The notes: generated from the letters alone by a model not told the origin. A stretch of DNA of 64,000 nt from Peribacillus sp. FSL E2-0218 (GCF_037992945.1 NZ_CP150304.1:1739501-1803500); one strand, 5' to 3'. Shown: positions 27,050-36,782, counted from the first letter of the stretch. Translations and numbers: made by a program.

Positions 27050-27648
27050 GTCTCCAAGGGAAAAGGATTGGTTTTGGATTGACAGGATCACATTGCACAT
27101 ATGATGAAGTATTTCCTGAAATTGAAAAGCTTGTGAATGAAGGGGCGGAGGTCATCCCAATCGTAACATCGACCGTGCAGAATACGGAAACGCGTTTTGG
27201 GAAGGGCGATGATTGGGTTGAAAGAATTGAAAAATTGACGGGGAATCGAGTCGTTGATACAATCGTCAAAGCGGAGCCATTAGGGCCGAAATTGCCACTT
27301 GATTGTATGGTGATCGCCCCTTTGACAGGTAACTCAATGAGCAAAATGGCAAATGCCCTTACCGATTCGCCCGTACTTATGGCTGCAAAAGCGACGATGA
27401 GAAACCACCGTCCGGTTGTGGTGGCAATATCCACGAACGATGCACTTGGGTTAAATGGTGTCAATCTCATGAGGTTGATGGCAGCAAAGGATATTTATTT
27501 CGTTCCGTATGGCCAGGATAATCCTATAGGTAAGCCGAGCTCGATGGTTGCGAGGATGAGCATGATAAGGGACACAATCATATCGGCACTCGAAAGGGAG
27601 CAAATTCAGCCAGTCATCGTCGAAAAGTTCAAGGATAGTTTAGACTGA
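27046..27648 (+). CDS. dpaB: Dipicolinate synthase subunit B
   Basis: SpoVFB, 200-residue flavoprotein-like subunit (flavin decarboxylase fold) of dipicolinate synthase. GFGLTGSHCTYDEVFPE at the start and APLTGNSMSKMANALTDSPV in the middle resemble the phosphopantothenoylcysteine decarboxylase-type FMN site. ATGA overlap with dpaA shows coupled translation. Confidence 0.95.
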   Translation: MSLQGKRIGFGLTGSHCTYDEVFPEIEKLVNEGAEVIPIVTSTVQNTETRFGKGDDWVERIEKLTGNRVVDTIVKAEPLGPKLPLDCMVIAPLTGNSMSKMANALTDSPVLMAAKATMRNHRPVVVAISTNDALGLNGVNLMRLMAAKDIYFVPYGQDNPIGKPSSMVARMSMIRDTIISALEREQIQPVIVEKFKDSLD

Positions 27649-27780
27649 TTTTAGTGTTCGGATACGCTCCCATGTGATAATGACTGATTTATATGCAGGG
27701 CTTTTCCGTGTGGAAAGTCATAAAAAAACACTACACTACCAGAATATTTTGTTAAAGTCCGACCCTTTGGAATGTTAATG

Positions 27781-27789
27781 TGTTAAAAT
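27781..27789 (+). promoter_or_regulatory. Candidate extended -10 for asd
   Basis: TGTTAAAAT about 77 nt upstream of asd; -35 weak. No lysine riboswitch is visible in the 217-bp dpaB-asd gap. Confidence 0.4.
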
Positions 27790-27865
27790 TAATGATATTC
27801 TGAGCAAGTAGAAATATATCCAATAAATAAAATAATTTTTAGAGATAGAAAAGGAGTATGGACAA

Positions 27866-28921
27866 ATGACTGAGACACAGGGATTGCATATTGCAGTTGT
27901 GGGAGCAACTGGAGCAGTGGGACAACAAATGATTTCAACACTCGAACAACGGAATTTACCGATCAAGAAAATCATCTTTTTATCATCGGCTCGTTCCGCG
28001 GGAACCAAACTTACGTTTAAGGGCGAAGAAATCGAAGTGCAGGAAGCAAGACCTGAAAGCTTTGAAGGCATCGATATCGCTTTATTCAGTGCTGGAGGAA
28101 GCGTGTCTAAGGAATTGGCTCCAGAAGCAGTGAAGCGCGGAGCGATAGTAGTGGATAATACGAGCGCATTCCGTATGGATGAAAATGTGCCGCTTGTCGT
28201 CCCTGAAGTAAACGAAGCTGACTTAAGACAGCATAATGGAATCATTGCCAACCCAAATTGTTCAACCATTCAAATGGTCGTGGCATTAGAACCTATCCGC
28301 GAGACCTATGGATTATCAAAAATCGTGGTTTCCACCTATCAGGCCGTTTCAGGTGCTGGGGCTGCTGCAATAAATGAATTAAAAGAACAAGCACGCGACT
28401 TGCTTGATGATAAAGAAATAGAACCAAGGATTTTACCGGTCAAGGGCGACGAAAAGCATTATCAAATCGCATTCAACGTCATTCCTCAAATCGATAAATT
28501 CCAAGATAATGGGTATACGTTCGAAGAGATGAAAATGATTAATGAAACTAAGAAAATCATGCATATGAATGATCTTCCGGTAGCTGCAACATGTGTAAGG
28601 CTTCCTGTTGTTACGGGTCATTCGGAATCTGTTTATATTGAAGTGGAAAAAGAAGGAGTGACAGCTTCTCAAATCAAGGATTTGATGAAAACGGCTCCTG
28701 GAGTAGTGCTGGAGGATGAACCGGAACAACAAATCTATCCAACGCCTGCTTCTTCCGTTGGCAAAAATGACGTATTCGTCGGTCGGATTCGCAAGGACTT
28801 GGATGAGGATAAAGGCTTCCATTTATGGGTGGTTTCCGATAATCTATTAAAGGGAGCAGCCTGGAACTCCGTCCAGATTGCAGAAAGCCTTTTAAAATTA
28901 GGTTTAGTGACCGTCAAGTAA
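27866..28921 (+). CDS. asd: Aspartate-semialdehyde dehydrogenase
   Basis: Reduces aspartyl phosphate to aspartate semialdehyde with NADPH, for lysine/diaminopimelate, threonine and methionine. 351 residues: GATGAVGQQM nucleotide loop, active-site Cys132 in NPNCST, and GAGAAAINELKEQA. First gene of asd-dapG-dapA. SD AAAGGAG. Confidence 0.97.
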   Translation: MTETQGLHIAVVGATGAVGQQMISTLEQRNLPIKKIIFLSSARSAGTKLTFKGEEIEVQEARPESFEGIDIALFSAGGSVSKELAPEAVKRGAIVVDNTSAFRMDENVPLVVPEVNEADLRQHNGIIANPNCSTIQMVVALEPIRETYGLSKIVVSTYQAVSGAGAAAINELKEQARDLLDDKEIEPRILPVKGDEKHYQIAFNVIPQIDKFQDNGYTFEEMKMINETKKIMHMNDLPVAATCVRLPVVTGHSESVYIEVEKEGVTASQIKDLMKTAPGVVLEDEPEQQIYPTPASSVGKNDVFVGRIRKDLDEDKGFHLWVVSDNLLKGAAWNSVQIAESLLKLGLVTVK

Positions 28922-28978
28922 TAATTCATTCTTAAACATTCGAAAAAAGTGATATCCAACAGAATAGAGAGTTTTTGT

Positions 28979-29001
28979 CAGCTTCCCGGAGCGGGAAGCT
29001 G
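28979..29001 (+). other. Strong hairpin between asd and dapG
   Basis: CAGCTTCCCG, GAG loop, CGGGAAGCTG: a 10-bp perfect stem with no T tract on either strand, 23 nt before the dapG start. Not a terminator; may be an mRNA processing or stability element. Confidence 0.7.
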
Positions 29002-29023
29002 GCTTATATTTGAGGTGCATATT

Positions 29024-30250
29024 ATGAAAATCATTGTCCAGAAATACGGTGGGACATCCGTTCGTGATGAGGAAAGCCGGTCATTTGCCCGAGGGCATAT
29101 AGAAAAGGCAATTCAAGAAGGCTTTAAGGTGGTGGTCGTGGTTTCAGCGATGGGGAGGAAGGGCGATCCCTATGCAACGGACACTTTGCTTTCTTTAGTG
29201 AATGGCTCGAAAGCGATACTTTCGAAACGTGAACAGGATCTCCTTATGTCAGTTGGTGAAACGATCTCCTCGGTAGTATTTACCAACATGCTGTTGGAAC
29301 ACGGTATTGAAGCCGTAGCATATACAGGGGCACAGGCGGGATTCTTGACGAATACCGACTATTCAAGTGCGAAAATCATGGAAATGAAATGCGACCGTCT
29401 CATGAAGGAATTGGAATTGAAGGATGTAGTCGTCGTAGCAGGATTCCAGGGTGCGGCAAAAAATGGGGATATCACCACCATCGGACGTGGTGGAAGTGAT
29501 ACATCAGCTGCAGCGTTAGGCGCAGCTTTGCAAGCGGAGAGGGTAGATATATTTACGGATGTGGAAGGCATCATGACGGCCGATCCACGAATTGCAGATC
29601 TTGCGCGTCCGTTATCGATCGTTTCCTATACCGAAGTTTGCAACATGGCCTATCAAGGTGCGAAGGTGATACATCCACGCGCTGTTGAAATTGCCATGCA
29701 GGCAAAAGTGCCGATCCGGATCAGATCCACATACAGCGAAGGTTTGGGGACACTTGTTACAAGTGTGAATAAAGGAAGCCAGGGCAGTGATATCCGTGAG
29801 AGGCTCGTCACAGGAATTGCCCATGTTCCGAAAATCACACAAATCAAGGTGCGTGCGAAAAAGGATCAATATAATTTACAAGCCGAGGTTTTCAAGGCAA
29901 TGGCCAACGCCTCCATTTCGGTCGACTTCATCAATATATATCCGAGCGGTGTCGTATATACCGTTTCCGAGGAAATGACGGATCTCGCTCTTTCAATTTT
30001 GGCCGAGCTTGGTCACGAACCGGTCATTGAACGGAATTGCGCCAAAGTCTCTGTCGTCGGTGCAGGCATCAACGGGGTGCCTGGTGTTGCTGCGAAGATC
30101 GTAACGGCACTTTCGGAGAAGGAAATAGCCATTCTTCAATCCGCTGACAGCCATACGACGATATGGGTCTTGGTCAAGGAAGAAGATTTGATAGAAGCTG
30201 TTAATTCACTTCACTACGCATTTCAGCTGCATGAAAGTGAAATTAAATAA
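29024..30250 (+). CDS. dapG: Aspartokinase I
   Basis: Phosphorylates aspartate; the B. subtilis DapG isozyme is inhibited by diaminopimelate and supplies cell-wall and spore DAP/dipicolinate. 408 residues: VQKYGGTSVRDEES start, GFQGA and GRGGSDTSAAALGAAL in the kinase domain, then two ACT domains (about 265-408). ATG 29024 with GAGGTG upstream; the longer frame from 28949 runs through the hairpin and is not used. Confidence 0.96.
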   Translation: MKIIVQKYGGTSVRDEESRSFARGHIEKAIQEGFKVVVVVSAMGRKGDPYATDTLLSLVNGSKAILSKREQDLLMSVGETISSVVFTNMLLEHGIEAVAYTGAQAGFLTNTDYSSAKIMEMKCDRLMKELELKDVVVVAGFQGAAKNGDITTIGRGGSDTSAAALGAALQAERVDIFTDVEGIMTADPRIADLARPLSIVSYTEVCNMAYQGAKVIHPRAVEIAMQAKVPIRIRSTYSEGLGTLVTSVNKGSQGSDIRERLVTGIAHVPKITQIKVRAKKDQYNLQAEVFKAMANASISVDFINIYPSGVVYTVSEEMTDLALSILAELGHEPVIERNCAKVSVVGAGINGVPGVAAKIVTALSEKEIAILQSADSHTTIWVLVKEEDLIEAVNSLHYAFQLHESEIK

Positions 30251-30287
30251 TCCGGATTTCAATAAAAGTTTTATGAAGAGGTGTTAG

Positions 30288-31157
30288 ATGATGATATTTG
30301 GTAGAGTATCAACCGCAATGGTCACCCCTTTCGATAGCAAGGGAAATATCGATTTGCAGAAAACGACCAAATTGGTCAATTACTTAATAAAGAATGGAAC
30401 AGACTCCCTTGTACTTTCGGGGACGACGGGGGAATCTCCAACTTTATCTTCGGAGGAGAAGATCGCCTTATTGCGGCATGTCTCCAAGATTGTGGAAAAA
30501 AGAGTGCCCATCATCATGGGTACAGGTAGCAACAATACGTATGCTTCCATTGAGCTGACCAAAAAAGCAGAACAAAATGGTGCCGATGCGATCATGCTGG
30601 TGGCCCCTTATTATAGCAGGACGAATCAAGAAGGCCTTTATCAACATTTCAAAGCAATCGCAGCGAGCACGACACTGCCTGTAATGATTTATAATATCCC
30701 TGGCCGTGCTTCGGTTAACATCGAGCCGGAAACGATCATCCGCCTTTCAAAAATTGCTAATATCTTAGCGGTGAAAGAAGCTAGCGGAGATTTGAATGCA
30801 ATGACCGAGATCATAGCCGGAACGGATGAGGATTTCGCGTTGTACAGCGGTGATGACGCTTTAACTCTCCCAGTCCTTGCAATAGGGGGCGTTGGGGTAG
30901 TTTCAGTTGCATCCCATGTTGCGGGCAATGAGTTACAGAAAATAGTCGAGGCATTCATCAGCGGGAATTTGAAAGAGGCAGCCAGGCTGCATCAGGAACT
31001 ATTACCGCTGATCAAAGGCTTATTTGCCGCCCCAAGCCCGGCACCTGTCAAAACAGCGCTTCAGTTAAATGGAATTGATGTGGGGTCCGTCAGGCTGCCG
31101 ATCGTGCCTTTGACGGAACAGGAACGACTTTCTTTAGCCTCTGTATTAAAAAAATAA
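30288..31157 (+). CDS. dapA: 4-hydroxy-tetrahydrodipicolinate synthase
   Basis: Condenses aspartate semialdehyde with pyruvate. 289 residues, with GTTGESPTLSSEE, YYSRTNQEGLYQHF, YNIPGRA and the Schiff-base lysine at residue 163 in AVKEASGD. SD GAAGAGGTG; two adjacent ATG codons (30288, 30291) are possible starts. Its product goes both to DAP and to dipicolinate through DpaAB encoded just upstream. Confidence 0.97.
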   Translation: MMIFGRVSTAMVTPFDSKGNIDLQKTTKLVNYLIKNGTDSLVLSGTTGESPTLSSEEKIALLRHVSKIVEKRVPIIMGTGSNNTYASIELTKKAEQNGADAIMLVAPYYSRTNQEGLYQHFKAIAASTTLPVMIYNIPGRASVNIEPETIIRLSKIANILAVKEASGDLNAMTEIIAGTDEDFALYSGDDALTLPVLAIGGVGVVSVASHVAGNELQKIVEAFISGNLKEAARLHQELLPLIKGLFAAPSPAPVKTALQLNGIDVGSVRLPIVPLTEQERLSLASVLKK

Positions 31158-31167
31158 ATAGCCATGG

Positions 31168-31200
31168 AACAAGCTGATCGTTAAAGATTGGCTTGTTTTT
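31168..31200 (+). terminator. Terminator after dapA
   Basis: AACAAGC-tg-ATC pairs with GAT-tg-GCTTGTT around a 6-nt loop, then TTT. Confidence 0.75.
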
Positions 31201-31369
31201 ACATAAACATGCATTGAAATGACAATTCCTAACTAAAGCAGGTTTAAGAATGGTCTTTAAGCCCGGTCAATCGAAACCACATTAGTATAGGTGATGAATA
31301 AATGATACATATCGGTACCGCTCATTTTTAAAGGGACGAATGAAAAAAAACCACGAAAAATGGTAAGTG

Positions 31370-31399
31370 TTGTCATGTTTTTTAAACTTCGGTTATAAT
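31370..31399 (+). promoter_or_regulatory. Sigma-A promoter for rnjB
   Basis: TTGTCA (31370-31375), 18 bp, TATAAT (31394-31399), 48 nt before the rnjB start. Confidence 0.75.
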
Positions 31400-31446
31400 G
31401 AAAGCATTGGAAATTATGAACGGGATTTTTTAAGGAGGATATTCGA

Positions 31447-33117
31447 TTGGGTAAAGATAAACATAATGGCATAAAGGTCATTTCTCTTGGAGGACAAGGG
31501 GAACTTGGTAAAAACATGTACGTTGTTGAGGTGAATGAGGATATCTATCTGCTAGATGCAGGTTTGATGCTTCCGGAAGAAGAAATGCTGGGAATCGATG
31601 CGGTTATCCCTGATATTTCTTACTTGATCGATAATAAAGAACGTATTCAGGGAATATTCATTACCCATGGTCATGAAGACCATATGGGAGCGCTTGCATA
31701 TGTTTTGAAATTTTTACCCGTTCCCGTTTATGGAACGAAGCTTACCCTTGCGCTAATTAAAACGAAATTAAAGGAAGATGGCTTTAACGGAAGGGCGACA
31801 TTTACCGAGATCGATTCCGATTCTCTGTTAAGTTTCCCTCAAGCAGCCGTATCATTTTTCCGGACTAACCATAGCATCCCCGATTCTGTCGGAGTGGTAA
31901 TCCACACCCGCGATGGTGCCATCGTTTATACGGGGGATTTCAAATTCGACCAAGCGGCAAGCGATCTGTATAAACCAGAGATCGGAAAAATGGCCAGTAT
32001 TGGCGAAGAAGGCGTTCTATGCTTGCTATCGGATAGTACGGGTGCCGAGAGGCCGGGGTACACGCCGTCAGAAGCCATTGTGGCCAAAGACATTACTGAA
32101 GCTTTCCTTGCCGCTTCAGGCAGGATCGTCGTTGCGTGCTTCGCTTCGAACATCAACCGGATTCAACATGTTTTCAATGCAGCTGCGGCAAGTCGCAGGA
32201 AAGTGGCCGTTGTAGGGAAAAGCCTGCAGCGTGTTTATGAAACAGCATTGAATCTTGGTTATTTAAAGGCAGAAGAAGAGCTGATCATCCCTATCAATGA
32301 AATTAGCCAATATGACGATCGTGAAATCGTCGTATTATCTACAGGCCATCAAGGAGAACCGATTGCGGCGCTTCAAAAAATGGCTAAACAAACTCATAAA
32401 CAGGTGACGATCAAAAAAGGTGATACCGTACTGATCAGTGCTTCACCGCTCCAGGGAGGCGAACTGATTTTATCCAAGACCGTGGATTTGCTTTATAGGG
32501 TTGGCGCTGAAGTGGTATCGTCCAATAAATATAAAGTTCACGTAACGGGACATGGAAGCCAGGAAGAACTGAAAATGATGATCAACCTGATGAATCCTAA
32601 ATTCTTTATCCCGGTGCATGGTGAATATCGCCAATTATATGCTCACCAAAAAGTCGGAATCGCCGCTGGAATTAAACGGGAAAATATCGTGATTGCCGAA
32701 AAAGGTGATGTCATCGAGCTTAAAGGAAATAAAATCGGCCTAGCCGGCAAAGTCCCTTCAGGAAATATCCTGATAGATGGCAGCGGTGTAGGGGATGTCG
32801 GCAATATCGTTCTTCGTGATCGCCGCTTGTTATCCCAGGATGGCATTTTGATCGTCGTCGTAACCTTGAACCGTCAAGATAAAAGCATTGCCGCTGGTCC
32901 TGAAATCATTTCAAGGGGATTCGTTTATGTTCGTGAATCCGAAAAAATGATCGCGGAAGCGACCGAAATCGTAAGTGAAATCGTCAAAAAAAATGGATCG
33001 CGCCAACCATTCGATTGGTCTACACTGAAACAGGAAATGCGTGATGCCTTGAATCAGTTCTTCTACGAAAAAACGAAACGTCGTCCAATGATCTTGCCGA
33101 TCATCATGGAATATTAA
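31447..33117 (+). CDS. rnjB: Ribonuclease J (RnjB/J2 locus)
   Basis: Metallo-beta-lactamase/beta-CASP ribonuclease with 5'-3' exo- and endonuclease activity, forming complexes with RNase J1. 556 residues. All metal ligands are present: HGHEDH at residues 74-79, NHSIPDS, TGDFKFD and TGHGSQEE; RNase J2 of B. subtilis has a degenerate HGHDEN here, from memory. Position between dapA and tepA and the C-terminus (WSTLKQEMRDALNQFFYEKT) favour J2. TTG start at 31447 after AAGGAGG. Confidence 0.9.
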   Translation: MGKDKHNGIKVISLGGQGELGKNMYVVEVNEDIYLLDAGLMLPEEEMLGIDAVIPDISYLIDNKERIQGIFITHGHEDHMGALAYVLKFLPVPVYGTKLTLALIKTKLKEDGFNGRATFTEIDSDSLLSFPQAAVSFFRTNHSIPDSVGVVIHTRDGAIVYTGDFKFDQAASDLYKPEIGKMASIGEEGVLCLLSDSTGAERPGYTPSEAIVAKDITEAFLAASGRIVVACFASNINRIQHVFNAAAASRRKVAVVGKSLQRVYETALNLGYLKAEEELIIPINEISQYDDREIVVLSTGHQGEPIAALQKMAKQTHKQVTIKKGDTVLISASPLQGGELILSKTVDLLYRVGAEVVSSNKYKVHVTGHGSQEELKMMINLMNPKFFIPVHGEYRQLYAHQKVGIAAGIKRENIVIAEKGDVIELKGNKIGLAGKVPSGNILIDGSGVGDVGNIVLRDRRLLSQDGILIVVVTLNRQDKSIAAGPEIISRGFVYVRESEKMIAEATEIVSEIVKKNGSRQPFDWSTLKQEMRDALNQFFYEKTKRRPMILPIIMEY

Positions 33118-33125
33118 GCAATCCT

Positions 33126-33153
33126 CCCCTGATAATCAAGTCAGGGGTTTTTT
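33126..33153 (+). terminator. Terminator after rnjB
   Basis: CCCCTGA/TCAGGGG stem, 8-nt loop, six Ts. Confidence 0.92.
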
Positions 33154-33244
33154 CCGTTTGCCCAACCTCTAATATCTTCAAGAATGAAGTCGAAGACTCG
33201 AGACATAATAAAGCTATAGGTTAAAAGAGAAAGGGGTTGGCATC

Positions 33245-33991
33245 GTGGATAATGCACCATTACCAAATGAAAATGAAGGCCGGCAGGAAGGGAAGAATTC
33301 CACTTTAATCGAAAAGATCCAGCAGCTGGGGGCAACGAATGTCCCACAACTATCAAAGGACTCGAAAATCCATTGTTTGACGATCATTGGTCAAATTGAA
33401 GGACATATGCAGCTGCCGCCTCAAAATAAAACGACTAAATATGAGCATGTTATCCCACAAATCGTGGCGATTGAGCAAAACCCGAATATCGAGGGACTGC
33501 TTGTCATTTTGAATACTGTGGGTGGGGATGTTGAAGCGGGACTGGCGATTGCAGAGATGCTTGCTTCCCTGTCCAAGCCATCCGTTTCGATCGTACTCGG
33601 CGGAGGGCATTCCATCGGAGTTCCGATTGCCGTATCATGTGACCATTCCTATATCGCTGAAACGGCGACGATGACGATTCATCCGATTCGTCTGACAGGC
33701 CTTGTCATAGGTGTTCCGCAAACCTTTGAATACTTGGATAAGATGCAGGAAAGAGTCATCAAGTTTGTAACGAGGCACTCCAACGTAACGGAGGAAAGTT
33801 TCAAGGAATTAATGTTTGCCAAAGGTAATCTAACCCGTGATATCGGTACGAATGTAGTCGGGGCTGAGGCCGTCGAAATCGGGATGATCGATGATGTCGG
33901 GGGTGTGGGCCAGGCCATGAGGAAGCTGAATAGCTTCATGGAAGAAAGAAAACCAAAAACAGCCGGTGAAGAGGAGGGGCTCCTGCAATGA
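33245..33991 (+). CDS. tepA: ClpP-like protease TepA (translocation-enhancing protein)
   Basis: ClpP/crotonase-fold serine protease. 248 residues with the Ser motif region GGGHSIGVPIAVSCDHS and TMTIHPIRLTG downstream. The B. subtilis homologue was first described as enhancing protein translocation and later as degrading spore small acid-soluble proteins and signal peptides. GTG start at 33245 with AAAGGGG upstream. ylzJ overlaps its end by 4 nt. Confidence 0.92.
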   Translation: MDNAPLPNENEGRQEGKNSTLIEKIQQLGATNVPQLSKDSKIHCLTIIGQIEGHMQLPPQNKTTKYEHVIPQIVAIEQNPNIEGLLVILNTVGGDVEAGLAIAEMLASLSKPSVSIVLGGGHSIGVPIAVSCDHSYIAETATMTIHPIRLTGLVIGVPQTFEYLDKMQERVIKFVTRHSNVTEESFKELMFAKGNLTRDIGTNVVGAEAVEIGMIDDVGGVGQAMRKLNSFMEERKPKTAGEEEGLLQ

Positions 33992-34218
33992 CACTCTATA
34001 CAATCGTCCCTGAAGTAATCATCTTTCCCCATCACCATGAAAAAACGGCGAATTTAATCGAAATGATCTATAATGGTGTGCATGTAATGGTTGAACATGA
34101 TGGTCAACGGTCATTTCGAATTGATCGAATTGTGAGCACCGATCCCGCGGATTATATGAACGCAAACATCCATCCGGGGACAGTCATCAACGTGTTCGAA
34201 CAGCCCAACGGCCACTGA
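33988..34218 (+). CDS. ylzJ: YlzJ-like protein
   Basis: 76-residue conserved small protein: MTLYTIVPEVIIFP start and GTVINVFEQP end. ATGA overlap with tepA suggests coupled expression. Function unknown; YlzJ-like proteins are confined to spore formers and stay next to tepA. Confidence 0.88.
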   Translation: MTLYTIVPEVIIFPHHHEKTANLIEMIYNGVHVMVEHDGQRSFRIDRIVSTDPADYMNANIHPGTVINVFEQPNGH

Positions 34219-34261
34219 AAACGACTAATGAAACCAATTATGGTATACTGGATTGAAATCG

Positions 34262-34283
34262 GCAGCCATTTGGCTGCTTTATT
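34262..34283 (+). terminator. Terminator after ylzJ
   Basis: GCAGCCA/TGGCTGC with a 2-nt loop, then TTTATT. Confidence 0.7.
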
Positions 34284-34331
34284 CAGTATCTGGGCCAATT
34301 GGATCCTTTAGTTGAAAATGTACATATAACA

Positions 34332-34360
34332 AGGACAGTGTCATCTTTTTTTGGTATAAT
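34332..34360 (+). promoter_or_regulatory. Promoter for spoIIIE
   Basis: TGGTATAAT extended -10 (34352-34360) with AGGACA as a poor -35 17 bp upstream. Confidence 0.5.
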
Positions 34361-34451
34361 TTATGAACGAACATTTGTTTTGTGAAGGGAAATCAAGATG
34401 TTATGTTGAATAGGAAAGTTAGAATAGTTTCATGAAGAATCAGGTGATATG

Positions 34452-36782
34452 ATGGCAAAGAAGAAAAAACGAAAAAACAAAAGTACCGATAAATTAAAAC
34501 TAACACTTAAATATGAATTGAGTGGCTTGACTTTAATAGGGCTGGCCGTCATTGCGATTGCCAAGCTTGGAGCGGTGGGAAATGGGACGGTTCTTTTAAT
34601 TCGCTTCTTTATGGGGGAATGGTACATCCTTTTGTTGTTGGCTGCCATTGCAGCAGGCTTTTATTTGATGATTAAAAGGGAGGTTCCTTACCTGTTAAAA
34701 CGGCAGTTCATCGGATTATACTTCCTTGCTGCGAGCATGCTCCTGCTCAGTCATGTGACGCTGTTCAACATGCTGGCAGATGGCGGCCCGTTCACGAAGC
34801 CAAGCGTCATTTCGAATACATGGGAATTATTCTGGATGGAAGTGACCGGGAAGGCCAGTTCGAGGGATCTGGGAGGCGGCATGATTGGAGCGATACTATT
34901 TGCGGCTTCCTACTTTTTATTTGATGAAGCGGGCTCCAAAATCATATCCTTCCTTTTTATCATCACGGGCATTGTTCTGTTGACTGGGAAAACCTTGGGT
35001 GAGACCCTTGGAAGGTTTTTCCTCGGCCTTGGGAACTTCATCGCGAATCAATGGTCGGCTTTCAGGGATGACATGAAAACGTGGAATGAGGAGAAAAAAG
35101 AAAAGAAAAAAAATCCGCAAAAAAGGAAGAAACGCGAAAAGGATCCGGTGGCAGAAACCGATCAGCCCCTTCATCAAGAAGAGGAAACACCACAGATGGC
35201 AACGGAACGGATCATCTCCAGCTTTGCTGATAAAGCCTATAGCGACAACGAAACTGAACCTCCAGTTGCTGCAGAAGCTGTACCTGAAGCTGCCGAGGAG
35301 CAGGATGATGCCGTATTACCGATGAATTTCACTGAAGTGGAAAATAAAGAATATCTGTTGCCGCCGCTTTCCTTATTATTGCAACCTAAAAAAACGGATC
35401 AGAGCGGAGAATACCAATTGATTCATGATAATGCAGCAAAACTTGAACGGACCTTCAATAGCTTTGGGGTGAAAGCAAGGGTCACGCAAGTCCATTTGGG
35501 ACCAGCGGTGACCAAATATGAGGTTCATCCCGATGTTGGGGTGAAGGTAAGCAAAATCGTCAGCCTATCTGATGACTTGGCCTTAGCACTGGCTGCGAAG
35601 GACATCCGGATCGAGGCTCCGATACCAGGAAAATCTGCTATTGGGATAGAGGTTCCTAATTCCGAAGTGGCAATGGTATCCTTAAGGGAAGTCTTGGAGG
35701 CGAAAGAAGTTGACAAGCCCGATGCTAAATTGCAAATAGGCTTGGGGCGGAATATTTCGGGTGAAGCAGTGAAGGCAGAGCTCAATAAAATGCCCCATTT
35801 ACTGGTTGCCGGAGCGACAGGGAGCGGTAAATCTGTTTGCATCAACGGCATTATCACGAGTATCCTGATGCGGGCTAAACCCCATGAAGTGAAAATGATG
35901 ATGATCGATCCCAAAATGGTGGAGCTTAATGTCTATAATGGCATTCCCCACTTACTTGCGCCAGTTGTGACGAATCCAAAGAAAGCGGCGCAGGCCTTAC
36001 AAAAGGTCGTCAGTGAAATGGAACGCCGCTATGAGCTGTTTTCACATTCAGGTACGCGTAATATTGAAGGCTATAATGATTATGTTAATCGGTATAACAT
36101 AGAGGAAGATGCCAAGCAGCCGCTGCTGCCTTATATCGTGGTCATTGTCGATGAGTTGGCTGATTTAATGATGGTGGCCTCTAACGATGTAGAGGATGCC
36201 ATCACACGGCTTGCACAAATGGCAAGGGCTGCTGGCATCCATTTGATCATTGCAACGCAGCGCCCTTCCGTTGATGTCATAACGGGGGTCATAAAAGCGA
36301 ACATCCCATCTAGGATTGCGTTTAGTGTCTCGTCGATGACGGATTCAAGAACGATCCTGGACATGGGAGGTGCCGAAAAGCTGTTAGGCAGGGGCGATAT
36401 GTTATTCCTGCCAGCGGGAGCTTCAAAACCTGTACGGGTGCAGGGAGCGTTCCTGTCCGATCATGAAGTCGAGGAAGTTGTCACATATGTCATTTCACAG
36501 CAGAAGGCCCAGTATAACGAAGAAATGATACCGGATGAAATTACTGAAACCTCAAGCGGCGAAGTGGACGACAATTTATACGACGATGCCGTAGCATTGA
36601 TCATGGAAATGCAAACCGCATCGGTCTCCATGCTGCAGCGCCGATTCCGAATCGGCTACGCGCGGGCAGCGAGGCTGATCGATGAAATGGAAGCAAGGGG
36701 AATCGTCGGCCCTTATGAAGGCAGTAAGCCGCGGAATGTTTTGGTGTCAAAAGATGAACAGGATGAAGCGCATTTATCCTAA
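34452..36782 (+). CDS. spoIIIE: DNA translocase SpoIIIE (FtsK family)
   Basis: Septal DNA pump that moves the chromosome into the forespore and clears DNA from division septa. 776 residues: short basic N-terminus (KKKKRKNKS), four membrane segments within about 15-170, a charged low-complexity linker, the FtsK motor (VAGATGSGKSVCINGI Walker A; PYIVVIVDELADLMM Walker B) and the C-terminal winged-helix gamma domain (ASVSMLQRRFRIGYARAARLID cut short here: RRFRIGYARAARL) that reads SRS/KOPS-type sites. ATG 34452 gives better SD spacing to AGGTGA than ATG 34449. Confidence 0.95.
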   Translation: MAKKKKRKNKSTDKLKLTLKYELSGLTLIGLAVIAIAKLGAVGNGTVLLIRFFMGEWYILLLLAAIAAGFYLMIKREVPYLLKRQFIGLYFLAASMLLLSHVTLFNMLADGGPFTKPSVISNTWELFWMEVTGKASSRDLGGGMIGAILFAASYFLFDEAGSKIISFLFIITGIVLLTGKTLGETLGRFFLGLGNFIANQWSAFRDDMKTWNEEKKEKKKNPQKRKKREKDPVAETDQPLHQEEETPQMATERIISSFADKAYSDNETEPPVAAEAVPEAAEEQDDAVLPMNFTEVENKEYLLPPLSLLLQPKKTDQSGEYQLIHDNAAKLERTFNSFGVKARVTQVHLGPAVTKYEVHPDVGVKVSKIVSLSDDLALALAAKDIRIEAPIPGKSAIGIEVPNSEVAMVSLREVLEAKEVDKPDAKLQIGLGRNISGEAVKAELNKMPHLLVAGATGSGKSVCINGIITSILMRAKPHEVKMMMIDPKMVELNVYNGIPHLLAPVVTNPKKAAQALQKVVSEMERRYELFSHSGTRNIEGYNDYVNRYNIEEDAKQPLLPYIVVIVDELADLMMVASNDVEDAITRLAQMARAAGIHLIIATQRPSVDVITGVIKANIPSRIAFSVSSMTDSRTILDMGGAEKLLGRGDMLFLPAGASKPVRVQGAFLSDHEVEEVVTYVISQQKAQYNEEMIPDEITETSSGEVDDNLYDDAVALIMEMQTASVSMLQRRFRIGYARAARLIDEMEARGIVGPYEGSKPRNVLVSKDEQDEAHLS

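Noticed and set aside
27649..27865. Lysine riboswitch before asd-dapG
   Set aside because: The gap is too short and lacks the stems expected; DapG-type aspartokinases are controlled by diaminopimelate at enzyme level.
27775..28269. 164-codon minus-strand ORF over the asd start
   Set aside because: Antisense to asd, whose product carries clear catalytic motifs.
34237..34255. Promoter at TGGTATACT after ylzJ
   Set aside because: It would start transcription directly into the terminator hairpin at 34262; the one at 34352 is better placed for spoIIIE.
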